A stretch of DNA of 64,000 nucleotides from Beroe forskalii (Eukaryota; Ctenophora; Nuda; Beroida; Beroidae). The DNA is taken from positions 1-64,000 of the forward strand of contig WFMF01000181.1 of assembly GCA_011033025.1 (NCBI GenBank), read 5' to 3'. The notes beneath the pieces were generated by a model. It was not told where the DNA came from. It ran no database searches and worked only from the letters and a program-made list of their open reading frames with translations. Positions 57,121 to 64,000 of this stretch are shown one piece after another (the stretch's first letter is position 1; each line of letters opens with the position of its first letter). A program made the position numbers and the translations under genes.

Positions 57121-60100
57121 TCAATCTTTATTGAATAGACGCTTTCTAGCAGCACTGGGCATCTCTGACTTGCACTTTTCAGCCATCAAAGCTTGCCCGA
57201 GCTGCAAGTGGTATTTCATTTTTGAAGACGTGGCCTCGGATGTGGTTCGAACACCACGCTCACAGGGCTGCGAGTGACAGAGAAAGTCCGTGAATAAGGG
57301 CTTTCTTATAAATCCAACAATCTCAGCCCTTGAGTAGTTCCTAAGAAGTGGGGGGATAGTCATCCGCACTTTCCGCCTTCTGACATCGTCCTTATAAAAC
57401 GACGCTGGAGTGTAGTAACTAAAGTAGTAATAGTGTCCCACGCCGTCATGCCTAACGTTTATCAGCTTGCTGAAGTGGGCGGCCTTGAAGTTAATCTGGG
57501 GAACGATGAATTCTTGAAAGGTGGGAGGGTGCTGCCTTATCTGCCGAAACTCCTCGTCCTTGTCCAGTATTGTCAGCACTGTCTTCACTCCCAACATCCT
57601 TACTGACTTGTCCTGATCACCTGTGTGGTATTGTTCATTAAGGGTCCATCCATGAAGAACGTCGGCAAAGTTTTGGCCCCTCCCTCCCCTCCCCTTGTCC
57701 GCAACGGTAAAACCTTTCCCTCCCCTCCGGGCGTCCGATTTTCCCCGAAAAACTCCTAAAATCTGTTAAATTCCTCCTGAAATTACTGAAAAATCCTCCA
57801 AAATTTCCAAAAAAATGCAAACGACTGCGTTCAGTCGAACACCCCCTCCCCAACTTCTGCAAACGTCCGCATTGACCAGACTCCCTCTCCCCCTCATTGC
57901 GGACGTTTTTATGGATGGCCCCTTAAATAGATACTTCTTATATGCAGTACCTATACTACATTCTAGAGAACGTATAATTTTAAAACGTAGTCATTTATTT
58001 ATAGAGCTATAGGAGCTTAGGGTTATAAAAAAGCTTGGGATAAAGATCAACGCAGTTCATACGCTGAATCAAATTCATACATTTTCAAATTCACGCATTC
58101 GTTGAATTATAATGCAGTTTTAAATGAACGCAGTCATAATTAAACCAAACAATTCTTTGCTTTATGTTATGATTATTTGCTTACCCAGCATCGAAATTAA
58201 AACACTGTGGGGATGGGCATAAAAGCCGTTCATCTGCACAGATTTTAGCAGGAGGGCTAATATCTCTCCGCTGAAGTTCTTTGTAATGAAGTTGATTTCA
58301 TTACAAAGATGCAAGGGACCGTATATCAAATCTGACTGATGCTTAGCAGCAGCATGGATCTGAAAGAGATTAAAGGGTGACAGACAGTTAATTGGAAAAG
58401 GGATACCATAGATTATAGATAGGTGCAAACTTAGAAGTGGACAAATCGTCATTGTCGACAATTATGGCGATTTGTTCAATTCTAATTTGCATGATAATCT
58501 TGCAATTATGTTCAAAGTCTATTCAATGTAAAGTCATTATTCAATGTCATTCCCTGGACTTATATTATAATGCATTCAGAATGATAAAGATATACGTACT
58601 CGGGCATAAACTGTAACTATGTACTTTGCCAAGACTGTCACAGCTTCCCTTAGTTCCTCAGGATAGCTACACGAGATGTAGAGTCTCAGGAGGCGTGATG
58701 AATACGTCAGCCACCGAGAAGTGCAGAGTTTTCCCAGGGCACCTGTTGCCACTGAGTTCGGGCAGTCACCTGATAGAATGAATTGTGTTCACCGAGTTTG
58801 AAATCCAGTTTACAGAGTGGCTTCGTAACTTTTGCTCGGAGATCGTTACATAAAGAAATAACACATCTACATCGGTGTGGATTTTTCATAGTCCACTCGG
58901 CTCCGCCTCGACGAATATTCCCAAGTCCACACTTCTATGTGTAGTAACTTAGTAACAACATTTGCGTACTAACATATTATAAATGATAATATTATTGAAA
59001 ATAACTGATCAACCAAAACATACCACTTATAACCGCAATGCACAGCAAATGCAGGTGTTTGGCATCATTGCTGAACTTCTTCCAAACTTTTTCATCAACC
59101 ACTGGAAAGTCGTCCACTGTTATTTTCTGGAAGTCCCCCACGTCGAGCGACCATACATCCGTCTTCAGCAGACGACCCAGTGGTCCATCATATGCTGTGA
59201 AATCTAAGAAAAATATTATAATCAAAGTTCTAGGAAGCTAGGAATAGGATGCCCATTGCCCATATCCGTATATTTAGCCCGGAAAACGAAATGATCATCA
59301 GATATAAACTATGCATAACTATATAATTATAAACTTAATACCTAAATAAAACGAAAGGTTATTCAAGATATCTGCAATTGCAGTACAAAATTATTCAGAA
59401 ATTCAAACATTTCCTTGCTATTGAAACCTGGCTTTGTTTTGTCGAAATAGCAGTGCAATCGCCTTAATGGCAACTCTGCGTGGTGCAGAATGCAGACAGC
59501 CGGTTGTAGAGCTTTATCAAGCCTTCTCTGCAGATGGTAGTATGCTCCTCCCTGGATTGAAACTGTTTTAAGTTTAAGCTAAATGATCGCACATAATTAT
59601 CACGAAAATTTCAGTCACACTGAGCACCTCAGCGGGAATATTAACTTTAAGGTCCGTGAAAATTTTTGTCCGTGACAAATGTCCGTAATTTTCAGGTCTG
59701 TGAAAATCAAGTTCAGTATTTGCTATTAGTATTATAAAATTTCTAGTGCTCTCAAACGTGAATGCATTTCAATCGATTCGTTCTCATAATTTACAAACCT
59801 TATAACCGGTGTTTACTGCAGTTCCATCCATTCCAACTACTTCCAGCTGATCATATTGTATGCCAAATGTGTCGAAATAATTGAGTATTTCGCATGCTAG
59901 ACCATCCCCTGTGCCATCTTCATTGACAAAGAACCCTAAGTACTTCTCCCCTTCTTGTTGCTGAAATCACCATAATCATTATGGATCACTCATATTATAT
60001 AAAAATTGCAATTCTTTTCGTGGAGAAGATTTTAGTACCTAGTACTGTAGTGAATTCACAGCGATTGTGAAGAAAGGCAACTCATGATAGACCATAATCA

Positions 60101-63100
60101 ATGAAGCAATTATGGCACAGCCATTTTCGTATTTATTGCGAAAAAATATTAAGTTGGTATATTCTTATAGTTATATTGAACCTTACCACAATTGTGTAAT
60201 GTGATTTCTCTTCTTCCACTTTCTTCCTCTTGTTGACATCCCACACAGGTACCTTTCTGTCCTTTTTGCCGTCAAACCAAAATCCTATTATGGGTTACAT
60301 ATTAACAATGAAATAATTATTATTTCATATCCGTTGTCCATATTTGAACCCAATGGATAGTCCTGGTTAGTCGTAGCTACTTAGCTATACTTAATTTAAT
60401 ATCCATGACTCATGAATTAACTGGGATTGTTTTAGAAATTCATTTTCAAATGAAAATTGAACGATAGGACTTATACCTTTATACGAGACATGTTTACGAA
60501 ATTTTGGTTTTTTTTTCGAAAAAAATAATCATATTTTCGTTCCCCCCAAAATCTTAAAAAGTCAATATGACGTCATCATCATTCGTTAACATGTGTAATA
60601 TTCCAAAAAAAAAAAATCACTAAACTTCGTATCCCTGAAATTTCGATCCCCAGAATTATTGTCCGATGTAAATGTATCTCGTAAGGTATATAGGTAGTAG
60701 GTATCTAAATATTTAAAAATCATCTTTAGGTATACCTATGTATGTCGGTTGCTAAATTCAATTTTACTTTATATTTTGATACCAATAACGCTTTCGAAAA
60801 ATGTTAACAAAATAACCTTTGATTGAGACGGATGAAAGCTTCTCGATCTCTCTGTTGCCGTGAATCTTGAACTGGCTTCTCACCTTCTTTGTCGTGGCAA
60901 CCTGTTCTCGTTGAAAGTCTGCCATCAGACAAGTCGTTCCGATTGAAGCCTCCTGATAGCTCGTGTTGAATCGTGCCATGGAAGAAGAGAAGTTAGGCAA
61001 AGGGTCCATGAAATAGACCTTGGGTTTCTCTCGGAGGTGATCCGGCAAATCATACTCGAAATCGCCGTCCTGTGGAATTATAAATTAAGATGTAAACTAT
61101 TAAGGATTAAATTTCGAATTGTATAACCCCCACATTTGGCCTACTATAAGTATTACGCACATTATGTAGACTGACTTGGCGGGTGGGCGACATCTCATCT
61201 CACGACATTTCATCTCAGGACACTTCATCTCCCTGTCCTGACCCTAACCCTAACCCTAACCCTAACCCTAACCCTAACCCTAACCCAAACCCTAACCCTG
61301 ACCCAAACCCTAACCCTAACCCTAACCCAGACCCTAACCTTTGCATAGAGCTGACATATTGCGAGATAAAGTTTCCTGAGATGAAGTGTCGTGAGATGAA
61401 ATGTCCGTTCCCCCTTGGTGGTTATCAGTGTCTTATAAAAGTACAAATAAAAAGGTCACAGTCGGCAAATGAGTACAAACTGGAAATTTTTTTATTTCAA
61501 ATGAGCGGTTTTTAGCGCAACTGAGCGATGACTGCAGAAGGCAAATTTTCAAATGATCGACGAAATAAGGTGATTTTTAGGGCACAAACCGCGAAAGATT
61601 CTTGTGAGCTTTCATCGAGCGATGTAAAGCTGAATGGGTCCAACGTTGTACTGGTAGTGCTACTGGTAGAATCTGATGAAGAAGCAGTGCTACCAAGTCC
61701 ATCCTGATGATCCATGTTGAAACTGAAAATATAAGACGTTGATTGTTTTTATGTTATGATATTCATGTATGCAGATAATGTTTATGTAGTTAATGTATAT
61801 TCTTATATTATGCCTAGATGGTACTGCAGGAAGCCATGTGGTGGAACCAGCGAAAGTGCGAAACCTGTAATGTTTTCAAGAAAAAAAGGCGTGGGTTTTG
61901 CTATTATCACGTAAATAAGGATGAGATAATTCCAGAATAAGCACTAATTATCATAACTGCTACTCTGCTAATTTGGAGCAGCAACAAATTGATTAATTAC
62001 CTACTCAACGGCGTTTCATTCTGGAATGTCGTCCTGCGGTTGGGCCTGAACCTAGGCAGTGAAGCATCCGAGATGATCAACGGCGTATCTGGTGTCGCAT
62101 CAGTAGCACTTGCAGTCGCAGCAGGGGTGGTGTGCTGCGATGGCTGATCTACATTAATTGCAGGAGTGGCTTGAATTGGATCTGCAGTTCCACTCGTGCC
62201 TGATATGTCTCCGTCCTGTAAAAGAGAAAAAGAGTAACGTTACGCTTCTGCAAAAATAGCTCAAGCTGTTAATAAGTATAGTTAGTGTTTTGACCTATGT
62301 TATGTTCGGACATAATTTATATCATGCATATAAATTTGGCACCATCCCACTTATGCAAATTGCCTAATCGGCGCCGATTTCCGTCATCGCGTATATCTCC
62401 CAAATATTGGCAGGTAAAAAAATTGAAAGATAGATTCCCAGTATAATCATGAGTTAATTTGACATTCATAGACACCTGATGTGAAGCGTCTCCAGATGAT
62501 GCTGGCAGTGGCTGTGGTATGTTTGGCAGCGCAGCAGTCGTCTTAGGTGGATCTTGAAGAAATTTGAACTCTTTGATTAGGACGTTGTTGTGAAACGTCA
62601 CGAACGCAGGCTCTTGACTGTTCTTAACATATCTTGCTTTCTGGAACTTCTTGTCTAACTCCTTAATTGACCTGAATCAAAATAAATAATAATAGGTGTA
62701 TGAGTATAGACGAAGTGCAACGTAAAGAAAGATGTGAGTTAATGAGTGCGTCGAAAAGTTTAGACTTAGAGTATCCAGGCCAAAAGTTGTAAATTTTTAG
62801 TAATACCCAGTGTTTGTGGAATAAAGGCTTCGTCTACCAATACTATGACAAATTTGAAAGCGCCTGGGCGGGGCCTAAATTATTTAGAAAAGTAGAAAAA
62901 TGCGCATTTTACTTTTAGACCCAGGATAAGCAATAAAGGATCCTCTGCACAGAGGATTCTTTATTCCTAATCCTGGGATGTAAGGATGATCTAATTTATA
63001 GGTATGCTTGTACTACGATCCGACTTAAAAGTTAATAAATTATTGGATTTGGATAGGTACTTACTTCACTATACTTCTACTCTTCTAACGGCCCTCGTGT

Positions 63101-63308
63101 TAGGCAGGTTTCGGTCCGCGATTCGTTTTGCAACAGCCAAGGCAACTTCATTTCTGGATACCTTGCGACCACTAGAAGTGTCCATCAAGTGCTCGAGGTA
63201 ACACAAGACATCTCGGTTGGTGAGCTGGGAACATTCCAAGCCTGCACTGTCAGAGACAACTCGGAAAAACTCAGGCACGCTAGCATCAATGATTTCTGAC
63301 GTCTTCAT
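57121..63308 (-). CDS. Transposase-like protein, multi-exon (possibly domesticated)
   Basis: About 12 exons on the minus strand: 63308-about 63070, 62671-62476, 62215-62001, 61722-61590, 61069-60817, 60284-60187, 59960-59799, 59551-59419, 59203-59024, 58769-58600, 58359-58185 and 57620-57121. From exon 2 onward all phases agree over about 738 codons to TGA. Seven core motifs resemble a DDE/RNase H-fold transposase: FWFDGKKDR, DGTGDGLACEIL, VVGMDGTAVNTGYKGG, CILHHAELPLRRL, DGPLGRLL, LCTSRWLTYSSRLLRLYI and IVTVYAR. I recall similar unnamed proteins in other invertebrates. Exons 3-4 encode Ser/Thr/Ala-rich linkers. The C-terminus is basic (VRRRKVRMTIPP). One intron has a GC donor (A|gcaagg at 59418). 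Exon 1 is protein-like (residues include LTNRDVLCYLEHLMD) but meets a TAG and the wrong phase before its GTAAGT donor. No terminal inverted repeats bounding the whole gene were found. Confidence 0.75.
57127..57132 (-). promoter_or_regulatory. Poly(A) signal overlapping the end of the coding region
   Basis: AATAAA forms the Asn-Lys codons two codons before the TGA of the transposase-like gene. If used, the 3' UTR would be only a few bases long. Confidence 0.35.
57638..57926. mobile_element. TTAA-flanked MITE, 281 bp, in the last intron
   Basis: TTAA (57638-57641) then GGGTCCATCCATGAAGAACGTC. The inverse GACGTTTTTATGGATGGCCCC ends at TTAA (57923-57926). The inner sequence has pyrimidine-rich halves 'cccctccc'. 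Non-coding. It is the same target preference as the elements at 24.7 kb and 46.1 kb. Confidence 0.82.
61183..61430 (+). repeat. Telomere-type (CCCTAA)n tract inside inverted repeats
   Basis: About 15 copies of CCCTAA with occasional CCCTGA/CCCAAA variants at 61229-61339. It is bounded by 'acgacatttcatctcagga' (left) and the inverse phrase 'tcgtgagatgaaatgtcc' (right). The bounding phrase resembles the repeated CGACATTACATCCCC of the MULE-like element at 33 kb. It lies within the intron between exons 4 and 5 of the transposase-like gene. Confidence 0.8.
62918..62980. repeat. Near-perfect hairpin
   Basis: 'cccaggataagcaataaagg' plus 'atcctctg' pairs with 'agaggat', 'tctttattcctaatcctggg' around a 3-nt loop, a stem of about 27 bp with a few mismatches. 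It lies in the first intron of the transposase-like gene. It could be a tiny MITE or a hairpin RNA; nothing decides between them. Confidence 0.6.
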
Positions 63309-63790
63309 GAACAAATATATAACGGCAAATAGAATATCGAAGAGAAGGTATACGTGAATAAGTATCTATCAGCAAGGACAATTGTCAATGAAAGGATGGT
63401 GGTTCACTTTTATTCATTCATGTTAGTTTAACTTAACTACCTTTGTTATTTTTCTTTGAGAGCTCTCGATGGTTTAAATATCAAATAAGAGGATGAATTG
63501 TAAGTGTACTCTGCTTTCAAAACATTACAGGTGAGGTTCTAACGAGCTTTGAGTGATGCAGTTAATTGGGTATGATAATGATTCATGAGCTGATACTAAA
63601 TTACACTTCTTCCGGCTCTCTCACTTAAGATTCCCGTTATAAACTGATAAAGCAAACAATTGGAGCAATTGGACTCTGGAGACTGTTTCTCATTAAACAT
63701 TTAAATTAAAAATTTAAATTCCTACACTTGAGGAGTTACCAGGAGGTGTAGAGGGCACCAAACTATAGGTATAGCGTAGCAAAAAGTTAT
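63309..63790. other. Upstream of the transposase-like gene, no gene seen
   Basis: Non-coding, AT-rich. The promoter of the minus-strand gene should lie here; no distinctive motif was recognised. Confidence 0.4.
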
Positions 63791-63794
63791 ATAC

Positions 63795-64000
63795 GGTAAA
63801 AACAGTGTTACTTTGTCATAACGGCATTACACTATTATATAACAGTATCGTAACATGGCGCTACTTTAGCCTGAATGTGTCCTATAACGGCCGTACTGTG
63901 TCGTAACGTCTTTACATGTGTTGTGACGGTGTTACTGTGTCGTAACGTCCTTACTGTGTTGTGATAGTTTTACTGTGAAGTGTGACGTAACAATGAAACT
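63795..64000 (+). repeat. Degenerate tandem repeat running off the window
   Basis: Repeated phrases 'gtgtcgtaacgtc', 'ttactgtgttgtgac' and 'cataacggcattac' with a period of about 20-40 bp. The array continues past the window edge, so its full size is unknown. Confidence 0.65.

Noticed and set aside
61183..61515. 110-codon frame encoding an Asn-Pro repeat
   Set aside because: It is a translation of the (CCCTAA)n tract.
1..64000. tRNA, rRNA and spliceosomal RNA genes
   Set aside because: Read by eye for A/B-box pairs and conserved rRNA or snRNA blocks; none was convincing, though a covariance search was not possible.

Overview
This window is nuclear DNA from a multicellular animal. It carries spliced genes with GT-AG introns (one probable GC-AG), AATAAA poly(A) signals, axonemal dynein and GPCR genes, many small DNA transposons and a (CCCTAA)n tract. 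It is AT-rich, with GC-richer exons. I cannot place the species: nothing looks vertebrate, and the gene content and transposon load fit a marine invertebrate, perhaps a non-bilaterian. LAYOUT: 1-2.6 kb holds diverged repeats. 2.6-4.7 kb (+) is a five-exon class A GPCR with a very long third intracellular loop. 6.9-14.0 kb (+) is a 12-exon axonemal dynein intermediate chain gene (dnai1). A perfect RFX X-box lies 124 bp upstream of its start codon and nine more X-box-like sites lie in its first intron. 14-36 kb is a 22 kb stretch with no recognisable exon. It holds foldback elements, GC-rich tandem repeats, a 22-bp minisatellite, a decayed Mutator-like element and about ten copies of a roughly 45-bp element built around the palindrome TGACGTCA. 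36.0-38.6 kb (+) is a small four-exon gene for a basic, proline-rich protein with a Jupiter/HN1-like C-terminus. 42.3-43.3 kb (-) is cytochrome c oxidase subunit 6B. 43.6-45.7 kb (-) is an intronless Exo70/EXOC7 gene. 46.1-47.8 kb is a TTAA-flanked foldback element with a second element nested in it. 48.8-54.5 kb holds LINE and LTR-retrotransposon remains. 55.6 kb (+) is an orphan terminal exon. 57.1-63.3 kb (-) is a gene of about 12 exons for a transposase-like protein. HOW IT FITS TOGETHER: the genes form no operon and appear to be unrelated neighbours. cox6b and exoc7 are transcribed in the same direction about 360 bp apart. The clearest regulatory logic is at dnai1, a motile-cilium gene surrounded by binding sites of the type used by the ciliary regulator RFX. 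Several gene models have local defects: a 40-bp tandem duplication in dnai1, a missing AG acceptor in cox6b, and a frame break in the first exon of the transposase-like gene. These could be assembly errors, merged haplotypes or real changes. All calls come from reading the sequence without database searches.
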